Source of the DNA: Christiangramia crocea
Lineage (GTDB): Bacteria > Bacteroidota > Bacteroidia > Flavobacteriales > Flavobacteriaceae
Length of the DNA stretch: 64,000 bases
Assembly: GCF_022410465.1 (NCBI RefSeq)
Contig: NZ_JAJSON010000016.1
Span: 62,001 to 126,000 of the forward strand
Direction of reading: 5' to 3'
Below the pieces are notes generated by a model. The model worked only from the letters and a program-made list of their open reading frames with translations. It was not told where the DNA came from and made no database searches. How positions within the stretch are numbered: position 1 is the first letter of the stretch; each line of letters opens with the position of its first letter. Of this stretch, positions 34,253-43,772 are shown in pieces. The position numbers and the translations under genes were made by a program.

Positions 34253-35545
34253 TCAGGAATTCATGATCTCCTCAATCTCCTCTACCTCTATGGGTATATT
34301 TCTCATTAAATTAAAAGGCTCTCCTTTTTCCTGAATTACCACATCGTCCTCAAGTCTTATCCCAAAACCTTCGTCAGGAATATAGATTCCCGGCTCCACG
34401 GTAAACACCTGGTTTGCCTTCATTGGTTCAGTCAGGATCCCATAATCATGAGTATCCAGACCTATATGATGGGATGTTCCATGCATGAAGTATTTCTTAT
34501 AGGCAGGCCATTCCGGATCTTCATTCTTCACATCTGCCTTATCCAGTAGTCCAAGATCCAGCAATTCTGAAGTCATCATTTTACCAACCTCAACATGATA
34601 TTCCTTCCACATAGCTCCAGGAACTAACAATTTTGTAGCTTCTTTTTTCACTTTATTTACCGCGTTATACACCTGCTTCTGCCTCTCAGTAAATCTTCCT
34701 GAAACCGGGATGGTTCTACTAAGATCACTGGAGTAATTGGCATATTCAGCTCCGGTATCTAGCAAAATGAGCTCTCCATCCTTACACTGCTGATTATTCT
34801 CGATATAGTGAAGTACACAAGCGTTCTTCCCGCTGGCGATAATTGGTGTATACGCAAAGCCTCTGGAACGGTTCCTTATCATTTCATGGTAATATTCTGC
34901 CTCGATTTCATATTCCCAGACCCCGGGCTTCACGAAATTTAGTGTTCGCCTGAAGGCCTTTTCGGTAATATCACAGGCCTTCTGCATCAGTTCAAGCTCT
35001 ATAGGATCCTTTACAGATCTCAATCGTTGAAGAATAGGATTGGCTTTGGCCACCTGGTGCGCAGGATATTTCTCCTTACACCATTTTATGAAACGGTCAT
35101 CCCTGGTTTCAGTTTTATGGGCCGCACGATAATGCTCATTTGTATTAAAATAAACGGTTTCGCATTGGGTCATTACCTCAAAGAAGATTTTTTCGAAATC
35201 CTTCATCCAGTATACGGTCTTTATCCCGCTAACTTCTAAGGCATCCTCTTTGGTTAATTTCGCACCCTCCCAAACAGCAATATGCTCATTGGTTTCAGTC
35301 AGAAAGAGAATCTCACGGTGTTTTTCCTCTGGCGCATCCGGGAACAACACCAATATACTTTCCTCCTGATCTACACCGCTTAAATAGAAAATATCCCTAT
35401 TTTGCTGAAAAGGCATCGTACTATCAGCTCCTATGGGAAAAATATCGTTAGAATTAAAAACCGCAAGGCTCTTGGACTTCATCTGCCGCATGAAGTTTTC
35501 ACGGTTCTTTATAAAGAGGTTTGAGTCGATTCTATCGTATTTCAT
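34253..35545 (-). CDS. pepP: Xaa-Pro aminopeptidase (M24B)
   Basis: 430 residues: an N-terminal AMP_N domain followed by a pita-bread fold. The dinuclear metal site is complete: Asp in LDTGAEY, Asp in SSDLSRT, His in MHGTSHHIGLDTHD, Glu in VEPGIYIP and Glu in RLEDDV. It removes N-terminal residues next to proline in the cytoplasm. ATG at 35545 with a -7 box 22 bases upstream; ends at a hairpin terminator. Confidence 0.95.
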   Translation of the reverse strand: MKYDRIDSNLFIKNRENFMRQMKSKSLAVFNSNDIFPIGADSTMPFQQNRDIFYLSGVDQEESILVLFPDAPEEKHREILFLTETNEHIAVWEGAKLTKEDALEVSGIKTVYWMKDFEKIFFEVMTQCETVYFNTNEHYRAAHKTETRDDRFIKWCKEKYPAHQVAKANPILQRLRSVKDPIELELMQKACDITEKAFRRTLNFVKPGVWEYEIEAEYYHEMIRNRSRGFAYTPIIASGKNACVLHYIENNQQCKDGELILLDTGAEYANYSSDLSRTIPVSGRFTERQKQVYNAVNKVKKEATKLLVPGAMWKEYHVEVGKMMTSELLDLGLLDKADVKNEDPEWPAYKKYFMHGTSHHIGLDTHDYGILTEPMKANQVFTVEPGIYIPDEGFGIRLEDDVVIQEKGEPFNLMRNIPIEVEEIEEIMNS

Positions 35546-35567
35546 AAATAAATCTTTTCGTTTTTTT

Positions 35568-35575
35568 CAAAATTA
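35568..35575 (-). promoter_or_regulatory. -7 box of pepP
   Basis: On the minus strand the bases are TAATTTTG, a full TAnnTTTG match, 22 bases before the ATG. No -33 TTG at proper spacing. Confidence 0.45.
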
Positions 35576-35664
35576 AAGGAATTAAATGCAATTGCTATAA
35601 AAGCGATTTAAAATTTCTAATAATACAAGGTTTTGCTATTTTTAGGCTCTCACTTTATAAAATC

Positions 35665-38583
35665 ATGAAATACAACTACACATTTCTCAGTTTAATTCTT
35701 CTTTCTTTTTCAACTGTTCTTTCACAACAATCTGCGACTTCCGGCTCTGCCCTGAAGGCTGCTATTGAGAAAAAAGAAGAACTTACCCAAAGTTCAATTG
35801 TTAGGAACATTCCCCTAAAGAATATTGGCCCCACCGTCATGAGTGGCCGGATAACCGATTTCGCAGTAAATCCGGATGACCCAACAGAATTCTATGCAGC
35901 CTACGCTTCCGGCGGACTCTGGTACACGAATAATAACGGGACCACTTTTACTCCCGTAATGGATAACTCTCCTACGCAGAACATTGGAGATATTGCCGTG
36001 GACTGGAAAAATGGTACTATCTGGGTTGGAACCGGAGAAGTGAATGCGTCCAGATCTTCTTATGCAGGAATAGGTATACTGAAATCTGAAGACAAAGGCC
36101 AGACCTGGCAATTTATGGGTCTGCCAGATTCCCATCATATCAGCAGAATTCTTATCAATCCCGATGATCCTGAAGAGATCGTGGTGGGCGTAACCGGCCA
36201 TTTATATTCTCCAAACAAGGAAAGAGGGATCTACAAAACCACTGACGGCGGAAAAACCTGGGGCAATAAACTATTTATAATTGAAGAGACCGGAATTATA
36301 GATGTTGCCGTAAATCCGGATAATTTCAACGAAATGTATGCTGCAGCCTGGGACAAGGATCGCAAAGCCTGGAATTTCAGGGAAAGCGGCGAGAACAGCG
36401 GTATCTACAAAAGTACCGATGCAGGTAATACGTGGACCAAAATCTCTACCAAAAACTCTGGTTTTCCAACCGGCGACGGAGTAGGGCGAATAGGTCTGGC
36501 CGTTTATGATGCAAATACCGTTTATGCTATTTTAGACAACCAGGACAGAAGAGAAAAAACCGAAGATGAAAAAGAAGAGGAAGATCTTCAGAAAGATGAT
36601 TTCAAAAACATGAAAAAATCTGAGTTCCTAAAACTAGATGATGAAGAACTTGAAGCTTTTCTAAGAGACAATGATTTTCAGAAAAAATATACAGCCAGCT
36701 CTGTAAAAAATATGATCAGAGAAGACAAGGCAAAACCTGAAGACCTTTCTCTTTACCTGGAAGACGCCAACTCCCTTCTGTTTGATACTCCGGTGATCGG
36801 GGCACAGGTCTATAAAAGTACTGATGGCGGCAAGACCTGGAATATAACCCATGACGATTACCTGGACGATGTCTACTACAGTTATGGATATTATTTCGGG
36901 ATGATACATGTTGATCCTCAAAATAAGGACGCCATTTATATTTACGGTGTACCAATTCTGAAATCTAAGGATGGTGGAAAAACCTTCAAATCTATAGATG
37001 CCGAAAATGTTCATGCCGATCATCACGCCCTTTGGATAAACCCAAATCGAAGCGGCCATCTTATCGATGGAAATGACGGCGGGATCAATATTTCCTACGA
37101 TGATGGTGAAAACTGGATCAAGAACAACTCCCCTTCAGTTGGACAGTTTTATGCAATCAATATTGACAATCAGAGCCCATATCACGTATATGGAGGTTTA
37201 CAGGACAACGGGGTGTGGGTTGGCCCACATAACAATGAAGAAAGCGTGGGCTGGGCAGCTTCCGGTGATTATGATTATGACCGACTTCTTGGCGGGGATG
37301 GAATGCAGGTAGAGATAGACAGCCGCAACTCTGATATTGTATACACCGGATTCCAGTTTGGAAATTATTTCAGAATAAACCGCAAGACCGGTGAGAGATT
37401 ATATATTCATCCTAAACATGAATTAGGTGAAAGCCCGTATCGCTATAACTGGCAAACTCCAGTCCTGCTTTCTCCACATAACCAGGATATTCTCTATATG
37501 GGTGGAAATAAACTAATGCGAAGTATGGATCAGGGGGAGAACTGGACCGCTATCTCTGAAGATCTTACGGGAGGCGGCAAAAAAGGAGATGTACCCTATG
37601 GGACCCTGGCCACCGTTAGCGAATCTCCATTTCAGTTCGGATTGATCTATACCGGAAGCGATGACGGTTTTATTCATATCACAAAAAATGGAGGTGCTAG
37701 CTGGACCAGTATTGGAGAAGATCTTCCCGAAGATCTATGGATTTCAAGAGTGATCGCTTCAGAGCATTCTAAAGAAAGAGTTTATGCAACGCTAAATGGC
37801 TATAGATGGGACGATTTCAAACCTTATGTTTATGTTTCAGACAATTATGGAGAATCATGGACGGACATTAGTTCAAACCTGCCATTATCTCCTGTAAATG
37901 TTATAAGGGAAGATCCAGATAACGAAAATGTACTTTACCTGGGAACCGATAATGGGGTATTTGTATCACTAGACCGGGGCGAAAGCTGGCAGCCGTTCAG
38001 CACTAATTTCCCTCATGTTGCTGTACACGATCTAAGAGTTCATCCTAAAGAGATGGATCTTGTGGTAGGAACTCATGGCCGGTCTATATATATTGTAGAT
38101 ATCGCTGCGGTATCTGCTTTAAAGACCGAAGAATTGAAAGATGCACTGACGGTTTCTTCAGCCGAATCAATCCGCTTTTCTTCCAGATGGGGAAATTCTT
38201 ATAGCAAGTGGATAGATCCGTTTGTACCTGAATTACCAATTACTTTCTATTCTGCTAAAGAAGGAAAAGCAACTGTTACAATACAATCTGAATCTGGGTT
38301 GCAGCTACAACAATTCCAGGTGGATGCTGATAAAGGCTTTAACACCACCAAATATGACCTTACAATTACCGAGGATGCTTCAAAAAAACTGGAGAAGGAG
38401 GATGAAAAACTAAATATGAAAAAGGCGGCCAACGAGAAGTTTTATATCCCCAGGGGAAAATATAGCATCAAGTTGGAAATTGGAGGTAAAAGCGCTGAGA
38501 CCAAATTTGAAGTCACCGGCAATCCAAATCGAGAGAATCCGGTTCCTGAAGCCAAAGGAGAACCTGATATGGAATTCGATTAA
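35665..38583 (+). CDS. Secreted Asp-box beta-propeller protein (VPS10/sortilin-like, glycosyl hydrolase-like)
   Basis: 972 residues with a signal peptide ending near residue 20 (VLSQ). Ten Asp-box (BNR) turns of the form S/T-x-D-x-G-x-T-W are visible, such as SEDKGQTW, TTDGGKTW, STDAGNTW, STDGGKTW, SKDGGKTF, SYDDGENW, SMDQGENW, TKNGGASW, SDNYGESW and SLDRGESW, so the protein forms one or two large propellers. A charged stretch at about 293-375 interrupts the propeller. The C-terminal 130 residues form a separate beta domain. No sialidase catalytic residues are evident; function unknown. Next gene starts 13 bases on. Confidence 0.82.
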   Translation: MKYNYTFLSLILLSFSTVLSQQSATSGSALKAAIEKKEELTQSSIVRNIPLKNIGPTVMSGRITDFAVNPDDPTEFYAAYASGGLWYTNNNGTTFTPVMDNSPTQNIGDIAVDWKNGTIWVGTGEVNASRSSYAGIGILKSEDKGQTWQFMGLPDSHHISRILINPDDPEEIVVGVTGHLYSPNKERGIYKTTDGGKTWGNKLFIIEETGIIDVAVNPDNFNEMYAAAWDKDRKAWNFRESGENSGIYKSTDAGNTWTKISTKNSGFPTGDGVGRIGLAVYDANTVYAILDNQDRREKTEDEKEEEDLQKDDFKNMKKSEFLKLDDEELEAFLRDNDFQKKYTASSVKNMIREDKAKPEDLSLYLEDANSLLFDTPVIGAQVYKSTDGGKTWNITHDDYLDDVYYSYGYYFGMIHVDPQNKDAIYIYGVPILKSKDGGKTFKSIDAENVHADHHALWINPNRSGHLIDGNDGGINISYDDGENWIKNNSPSVGQFYAINIDNQSPYHVYGGLQDNGVWVGPHNNEESVGWAASGDYDYDRLLGGDGMQVEIDSRNSDIVYTGFQFGNYFRINRKTGERLYIHPKHELGESPYRYNWQTPVLLSPHNQDILYMGGNKLMRSMDQGENWTAISEDLTGGGKKGDVPYGTLATVSESPFQFGLIYTGSDDGFIHITKNGGASWTSIGEDLPEDLWISRVIASEHSKERVYATLNGYRWDDFKPYVYVSDNYGESWTDISSNLPLSPVNVIREDPDNENVLYLGTDNGVFVSLDRGESWQPFSTNFPHVAVHDLRVHPKEMDLVVGTHGRSIYIVDIAAVSALKTEELKDALTVSSAESIRFSSRWGNSYSKWIDPFVPELPITFYSAKEGKATVTIQSESGLQLQQFQVDADKGFNTTKYDLTITEDASKKLEKEDEKLNMKKAANEKFYIPRGKYSIKLEIGGKSAETKFEVTGNPNRENPVPEAKGEPDMEFD

Positions 38584-38596
38584 AAATTAAAATATT

Positions 38597-39724
38597 TTGA
38601 AAATCCTCATCGTTCCCGATTCGTTTAAAGAAAGCCTTTCCGCCAAAAAAGTAGCGAAAGCGATTGCGGAAGGCTTTCTTTCGGTTCGGGACGAACTGGA
38701 AATAGAACAGGTGCCATTTTCAGATGGTGGCGAAGGAGCTTTTGATCTATTAGAAGCTCTTGATCTGGGCAAAACTCTAAATGTTGATTGCCAGGATCCT
38801 TTAGGAAGAAAACTGAAAGCCCCGTACTTTTTATTTGAGGATGGAAAAAAAGCCTGGATTGAACTTTCACAGGCTTCCGGACTGATGCTTCTGCAAGAAA
38901 AGGAACAAAATCCTTTAAAAACTTCCACTTACGGCACCGGACTTCAATTGAAACATGCTATAGAAAATGGTGTTCGTCAAATCTTTCTCGGTATTGGCGG
39001 AAGCGCAACGCATGATATTGCCTCAGGAATATTTTCTGCTTTGGGTGGCAAGTTACTGGATAAAAATGGTAAGGAACTTTCAGCATCGGGGGAAGCACTT
39101 ATCAAATGCGCTTCTATTGAGACAGATGATCTACTTCTGGCTTTAAAAGAATGCGAAATAACGGTTGCATGCGATGTAACCAATTCGCTGCTGGGAGAAA
39201 ATGGTGCCGCACGTACCTATGCCGCTCAAAAAGGAGCCGATTTGAAAACCATTGAAAAACTGGAAAAAGCCACCAGGAAATTTGCCGATCTTCTGGAAAA
39301 AGAATTTCATTGCGAGATTAAAGAAATTCAAGGCGGAGGTGCGGCGGGAGGTGTTTCGGCAGGAATGAAAGCCATTGCCGCAGCAAAGCTTAAACCGGGA
39401 TTTGAAATTTTAAGTGATCTGGCCTCTCTGGAAGAAAAGATCAAAAAAGCAGATCTCATCATTACCGGGGAAGGAAAAACCGATGCCCAGAGCAAACATG
39501 GTAAACTTCCGTTTAAGATTGCCGAGCTTGCGAAAAAACACAATAAACCGGTATGGCTTCTTGCCGGAAGTATTACTGCAAAAAAAGAAGAACTTCATGC
39601 TGTTGGCTTTACTAAAATAGCCGCTATAAAAACCGAAAACATGCCTCTGGAGGAAGCTAAAGCCAGAGCATTCGAACTGCTTAAAGAGAAGACTGCTCTC
39701 CTCTTTAAAGAAAACCAAACCTAA
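38597..39724 (+). CDS. Glycerate kinase (type I, GlxK/GarK family)
   Basis: 375 residues starting at a TTG codon (no ATG nearby; the N terminus MKILIVPDSFKESLSAKKVA aligns with the family). It has the family motifs DGGEGAFDLLEAL, GIGGSATHDIASG and the later ITGEGKTDAQSKHGK loop. It phosphorylates glycerate, giving 2- or 3-phosphoglycerate for glycolysis. The next gene starts right after its stop (TAA then ATG), a tight operon with a GntP permease, which suggests glycerate or a similar sugar acid is imported. Confidence 0.93.
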   Translation: MKILIVPDSFKESLSAKKVAKAIAEGFLSVRDELEIEQVPFSDGGEGAFDLLEALDLGKTLNVDCQDPLGRKLKAPYFLFEDGKKAWIELSQASGLMLLQEKEQNPLKTSTYGTGLQLKHAIENGVRQIFLGIGGSATHDIASGIFSALGGKLLDKNGKELSASGEALIKCASIETDDLLLALKECEITVACDVTNSLLGENGAARTYAAQKGADLKTIEKLEKATRKFADLLEKEFHCEIKEIQGGGAAGGVSAGMKAIAAAKLKPGFEILSDLASLEEKIKKADLIITGEGKTDAQSKHGKLPFKIAELAKKHNKPVWLLAGSITAKKEELHAVGFTKIAAIKTENMPLEEAKARAFELLKEKTALLFKENQT

Positions 39725-41068
39725 ATGGGACCTGAACTTATAGCAATTGCCGGTATTATTATCTGGATTATAATAGGGACCAGTTACCTTAAGTGGCACC
39801 CATTTATAGTATTACTCCTCGCGGCTATAGGCCTCGCTTTTCTATTGGGAATTCCGGCGACCGAAGTTCCCGGGGTCATCAGCGAGGGATTCGGAAATAT
39901 GTTCGCCGCTATTGGCTTATTGATCCTGTTTGGTTCCTGGATTGGAGTTTCTCTTGAAGCAACGAATGGTACTACTGCCATTGCAAGAGGAATTCTTAAA
40001 GCTTTGTCCCGACTTCCAATGCAATACGTACTGGGGTTTCTAGGATATCTGGTTTCGATTCCGGTTTTCTGTGATGCTGCCTTTGTGATCCTGGCCCCTA
40101 TTGCCAAAAAATTAAGCAGGGGAAGCAAAAAGTATAAAAATGCTCTGGTAGTTGCCCTTTCCACCGGACTATTTTCATCTCACGTTTTGGTACCTCCTAC
40201 TCCTGGTCCGCTTGCCGCAGCAGCTAATCTCCAGTTAAAAAACATTTCATTACTACTATTGTTTGGTGGTTTACTCGCTTTTCTGCTTATGCTTAGCGGA
40301 GCTACCTTTGCTTATTTTATGTCTGGTAAAAATGAGGAAGAATTACAGGCAGAAGATCCTGTTCCATCACCAGAATATGAATCCACACCCAGCCTGCCTT
40401 CTTTCAGAATGGCAATTTTGCCCCTCTTAATCCCAATCTTTTTAATGGCACTTCAATCGATAGTTCCTTTAATGATTGATGAGAAAAATATCTTTTTACA
40501 GATCATCAGTTTTCTGGGCTCTCCAACTATAGCATTACTTCTGGGAGCAGTAGCCGGATTCTGGATGTGCTTCAAACATGGCACCAACCTTTATAAGATC
40601 ATTGAAAAAGGGATTTTACAGGCCGCTCCTATTTTACTTATCACCGCCATGGGTGGCGCCCTGGGAAAAATTATAGGCTATGCCTCCCTAACAGATAATC
40701 TTGGCCTGGACATGTTCCAAAACAGCTGGGGACTGGCATTGCCCTTCCTCTTATCGGCCTTGTTAAAATCAGCACAGGGATCTTCAACCGTGGCTATAAT
40801 TACCGTTTCTTCCCTCATGTTTCCTTTGCTTGGAGTATTAGGTTTGGATAGCGAAATGGGCAAAGTATGGGTTATTCTTGCCGTTGGTGCTGGAGCTGTG
40901 ACCGTCTCACATGCCAATGATTCTTATTTCTGGATCGTTAGTCAGATGGGGGAATTACCTGTGAAGCAGGCTTACAAAACTCATACCCTGGCCACCCTGA
41001 TTCAGGGAATAACCGGGCTAATAATTATTCTCGCAGGGCATGCGATGTGGCAGGTTTTTTATTCATAA
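39725..41068 (+). CDS. GntP-family permease, probable glycerate or gluconate transporter
   Basis: 447 residues with about 12 membrane segments. Typical GntP markers are the paired motif region SSHVLVPPTPGPLAAAANL and later SALLKSAQGSSTVAIITV with conserved polar residues in helices. It cotransports sugar acids with protons across the inner membrane. Directly coupled to glycerate kinase, so glycerate is the best guess for substrate. Its 3' end overlaps the convergent cbpM by 10 bases. Confidence 0.9.
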   Translation: MGPELIAIAGIIIWIIIGTSYLKWHPFIVLLLAAIGLAFLLGIPATEVPGVISEGFGNMFAAIGLLILFGSWIGVSLEATNGTTAIARGILKALSRLPMQYVLGFLGYLVSIPVFCDAAFVILAPIAKKLSRGSKKYKNALVVALSTGLFSSHVLVPPTPGPLAAAANLQLKNISLLLLFGGLLAFLLMLSGATFAYFMSGKNEEELQAEDPVPSPEYESTPSLPSFRMAILPLLIPIFLMALQSIVPLMIDEKNIFLQIISFLGSPTIALLLGAVAGFWMCFKHGTNLYKIIEKGILQAAPILLITAMGGALGKIIGYASLTDNLGLDMFQNSWGLALPFLLSALLKSAQGSSTVAIITVSSLMFPLLGVLGLDSEMGKVWVILAVGAGAVTVSHANDSYFWIVSQMGELPVKQAYKTHTLATLIQGITGLIIILAGHAMWQVFYS

Positions 41069-41349
41069 AGGCCAAGGCGGTTCCTTAACCTTCGGTTATC
41101 TTGCTGAAGTTTATCTATTTGCTGTAACAGATGATGAATTGCTTCCAGCCCTTCCAGATTGATCTCCAGGTCCCGTGAAAGGCGAATCATTCTTTCAAAT
41201 TCACTAAGATGTTCATCAGGAATATATTCAGTTTCTTCTATTTTCACGATCTCTATAATACCGCTTTCAAAAAGGTAACTCACAAACTTTCGCTCCACTT
41301 TATAACGTATACAAATCTCTTCCGCAGGAATTAAATTATCTTTCTTCAT
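41059..41349 (-). CDS. cbpM: Chaperone modulator CbpM
   Basis: 96 residues of the CbpM/MerR-like type: an N-terminal winged-helix-like part (LIPAEEICIRYKVERKFVSYL) and a C-terminal coiled coil (LQQIDKLQQDNRRLRNRLGL). CbpM binds the J domain of CbpA and inhibits it. The start overlaps the stop of cbpA by 4 bases, so both are translated together. Confidence 0.88.
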   Translation of the reverse strand: MKKDNLIPAEEICIRYKVERKFVSYLFESGIIEIVKIEETEYIPDEHLSEFERMIRLSRDLEINLEGLEAIHHLLQQIDKLQQDNRRLRNRLGLYE

Positions 41350-42269
41350 AATCCTGTTTTTTGAAGTTCCCTGAATAACCGTTCTTGGTCATTATTTAGA
41401 TGCTTTGGCAATTTCACCTTATAAGTTATGAAAAGATCACCAAATTGGCCTTCTTTCTTATATTTTGGAAAACCTTTGCCTTTTAGTTTCACTTTAGTTC
41501 CATTCTGAGTTCCGGGTTTCACCTTCAGTTTCACTTTACCATCAAAGGTCCTTACATGAATCTCTCCCCCAAGAACAGCGGTGGTAAGATCTATCTCTTC
41601 AGTAGAATAAAGGTTTTCCCTTTCTCTGCGGAAACCGGTATCGTTAAGTATATTGAAAGTGATGTAAAGATCACCCTTAGGTCCACCCTGGACGCCAGGC
41701 CCACCGTGACCTCTTATCTTAATGGTCTGGCCGTTTTCCACCCCGGCCGGAATAGTAAGGCGGATGTTCTTTCCGTTTACGGTAAGTGTGTGCTTCTTAC
41801 TTTTATAAACCTCGCTTAACTTTAGTTGAAGTTCGGCATTATAGTCCTGGCCCTTAAAATGGCCTCCGCGATGTGAGCCCCTGGCCCGGGCACGGCCTCC
41901 AAACATCTGTTCAAAGAAATCTGAAAAGGTGTCATCATCAAAACTTCCTGAATATGTATAGGACTGCCCTCCTCCACCAAATCCGCCTCCAAATCCGCCA
42001 CCGCTAGCAGCCTGTTGCCTTCTGGCCTCTTCGAACTGGTCTGCATGCTTCCAGTCTTTGCCATATTCGTCATATTTTTTCCTTTTCTCGGGATCACTCA
42101 GAACTTCATTAGCCTCATTGATCTGCTGAAAACGAAGTTGTGCATCTTTGTCATTAGGATTAAGGTCTGGATGATATTTTCGGGCTAGCTTGCGATACGC
42201 CTTCTTGATATCAGCCTGTGAAGCCGATTTATCCAGTTCTAAAAGTTTGTAGTAGTCTATAAATTCCAT
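41346..42269 (-). CDS. cbpA: J-domain co-chaperone CbpA
   Basis: 307 residues. The J domain (3-70) carries the HPD tripeptide in KYHPDLNPND; a Gly/Phe-rich stretch follows (about 90-130, GGGFGGGFGGG), then two C-terminal beta domains (HVRTFDGKVKLKVKPGTQNG). There is no DnaJ-type zinc finger, so this is CbpA rather than DnaJ. It stimulates DnaK ATPase and hands over unfolded substrates. Coupled to cbpM. Confidence 0.93.
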   Translation of the reverse strand: MEFIDYYKLLELDKSASQADIKKAYRKLARKYHPDLNPNDKDAQLRFQQINEANEVLSDPEKRKKYDEYGKDWKHADQFEEARRQQAASGGGFGGGFGGGGQSYTYSGSFDDDTFSDFFEQMFGGRARARGSHRGGHFKGQDYNAELQLKLSEVYKSKKHTLTVNGKNIRLTIPAGVENGQTIKIRGHGGPGVQGGPKGDLYITFNILNDTGFRRERENLYSTEEIDLTTAVLGGEIHVRTFDGKVKLKVKPGTQNGTKVKLKGKGFPKYKKEGQFGDLFITYKVKLPKHLNNDQERLFRELQKTGL

Positions 42270-42276
42270 TTAGAGC

Positions 42277-42786
42277 TTAAGCTTTAAAGACACCTGAGTC
42301 CTGTTCCTTTTTCTTAAACTGACTTTCTATTAGCCCAATTTGGCCGAGATGGTAAATATCATGCTGGATTATACCACGAAGCAGATATTCAAAATCATAA
42401 TCCTCGCCTTTTACTTTTTCGTCCAGAAATGAATCGTCTTTCATTTCCTCCAAAAGCCTATATATTTCGCTTTGAGCTGCTACCAGTTTTCGCTTTAAGA
42501 CCTCCCATTCCTGAGCAGAAGTTATTTCGATTTCAGGCCAGTCATCTTCAGAATCCGGTTCTATGGCATACTCATCGTTCGATTTTAGTTTTTCGATCGC
42601 AAAAGTTTTCCATGCGATGAGATGTGCCACGATTTCTGCACAACTATGAGATTCCGGAACACAGGTCTTATATCCAATTTTATAAGGTACGTTCTCCAGC
42701 TTCCTCATAACCGAATGTCCGTACCACGCTTCTCCCTCGAATATTTCCGACATGGATCTTACAAGTTCATTTATTCTATTCTTCAT
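42277..42786 (-). CDS. DinB-family protein
   Basis: 169 residues of the DinB/YfiT four-helix-bundle fold. Likely metal-binding histidines lie in SCAEIVAHLIAWK and in IIQHDIYHLGQIGLI, the usual DinB arrangement. Members are metal-dependent hydrolases or bacillithiol-type S-transferases; activity here unknown. It lies 7 bases before cbpA on the same strand, so it shares the transcript. Confidence 0.85.
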   Translation of the reverse strand: MKNRINELVRSMSEIFEGEAWYGHSVMRKLENVPYKIGYKTCVPESHSCAEIVAHLIAWKTFAIEKLKSNDEYAIEPDSEDDWPEIEITSAQEWEVLKRKLVAAQSEIYRLLEEMKDDSFLDEKVKGEDYDFEYLLRGIIQHDIYHLGQIGLIESQFKKKEQDSGVFKA

Positions 42787-42990
42787 TTGGTAGCGGATGA
42801 ATATGAAAATTACGAAAATTGACCTTTAAGGGCCGTTAAGCTTTTGCCAAAAACCGTTTATTACAAGGCTACTAGGCCATTTTAGAAATTTTATACCCCA
42901 AACCTCTCAGCCCTTTTAAATTCAAAAGAATTAACAAATCATAAAGTACTTTAAACTAGTTCTAAATAGACCTTAAAAAGATTGCCAAAG

Positions 42991-43022
42991 TTTGTTAAAA
43001 ATCAATATGAAGCGTATTTTTG
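42991..43022 (+). promoter_or_regulatory. Promoter of the sdhCAB operon
   Basis: TTTG at 42991-42994, a 20-base spacer and TATTTTTG at 43015-43022 match both parts of the Bacteroidota consensus (TTTG, 17-23 bases, TAnnTTTG). The ATG of sdhC is 30 bases downstream. This is the best promoter in the window. Confidence 0.75.
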
Positions 43023-43052
43023 CTTCACTCTATCAAATAATTCAAAACATTT

Positions 43053-43769
43053 ATGGCGAAATCTGCGCTTTTAAAGTCATCTCTTGCGAAAAAATACTGG
43101 ATGGCTTTCACCGGCCTTTTTCTGTGCCTGTTTTTAGTAGGACATCTTTTCGGAAATCTACAATTACTTATCCCCGTGGGTGAAGGCGCCCGGGACCAGT
43201 TCAATGAATATGCACTGTTCATGACGACCAACCCGGCAGTTAAGGTATTATCTTATCTCACTTATTTAAGTATCATCTTTCATGCTATCGACGGAATCTT
43301 GCTTACCATTAACAACCGAAAGGCCAGGCCTCAGGGCTATGTAAGTTTTAAACCTTCAACCAACAGTATGTGGTCCTCCAGAAATATGGGGATTCTTGGC
43401 ACGGTTATTCTTGCATTTATTATTGTTCATATGGCCATGTTCTGGGGACAAATGAAATTTGGCGGACTAGATGATACAATTTACACCACAGCAAATGGCG
43501 AGCAAGTAGAAGATCTGTACACTTTAACCATCAAGACTTTTCAGGATGCCCAGTATGGATTGCTTTGGGCTATTGCTTATGCTGTGGCAATGATCGCTAT
43601 CGCTTTTCACCTTTCTCATGGTTTTTCAAGCGGTTTTCAGTCACTTGGTATTAACCATCCAAAATACAATGGGTTTATAAGGAAGTTCGGTTTGGCCTTC
43701 GCCATTCTTATTCCGCTGGCATTCGCCGTGATCCCTTTTTATATTCACTTTGTATTAGAAAAAATTTAA
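43053..43769 (+). CDS. sdhC: Succinate dehydrogenase cytochrome b subunit
   Basis: 238 residues with five membrane segments, the single-subunit, di-haem anchor type (as in Bacillus and Wolinella) used by Bacteroidota. Histidines in the helices (GHLFGNLQ, YLSIIFHAIDG, IVHMAMFW, AFHLSHGF) are candidates for axial ligation of two haems b. It anchors SdhAB in the inner membrane and passes electrons to or from menaquinone. First gene of the operon, 3 bases before sdhA. Confidence 0.95.
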   Translation: MAKSALLKSSLAKKYWMAFTGLFLCLFLVGHLFGNLQLLIPVGEGARDQFNEYALFMTTNPAVKVLSYLTYLSIIFHAIDGILLTINNRKARPQGYVSFKPSTNSMWSSRNMGILGTVILAFIIVHMAMFWGQMKFGGLDDTIYTTANGEQVEDLYTLTIKTFQDAQYGLLWAIAYAVAMIAIAFHLSHGFSSGFQSLGINHPKYNGFIRKFGLAFAILIPLAFAVIPFYIHFVLEKI

Positions 43770-43772
43770 GCT

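Noticed and set aside
42787-42990. Missed gene in the spacer before sdhC
   Set aside because: Only short frames with many stops; contains no recognisable motif.
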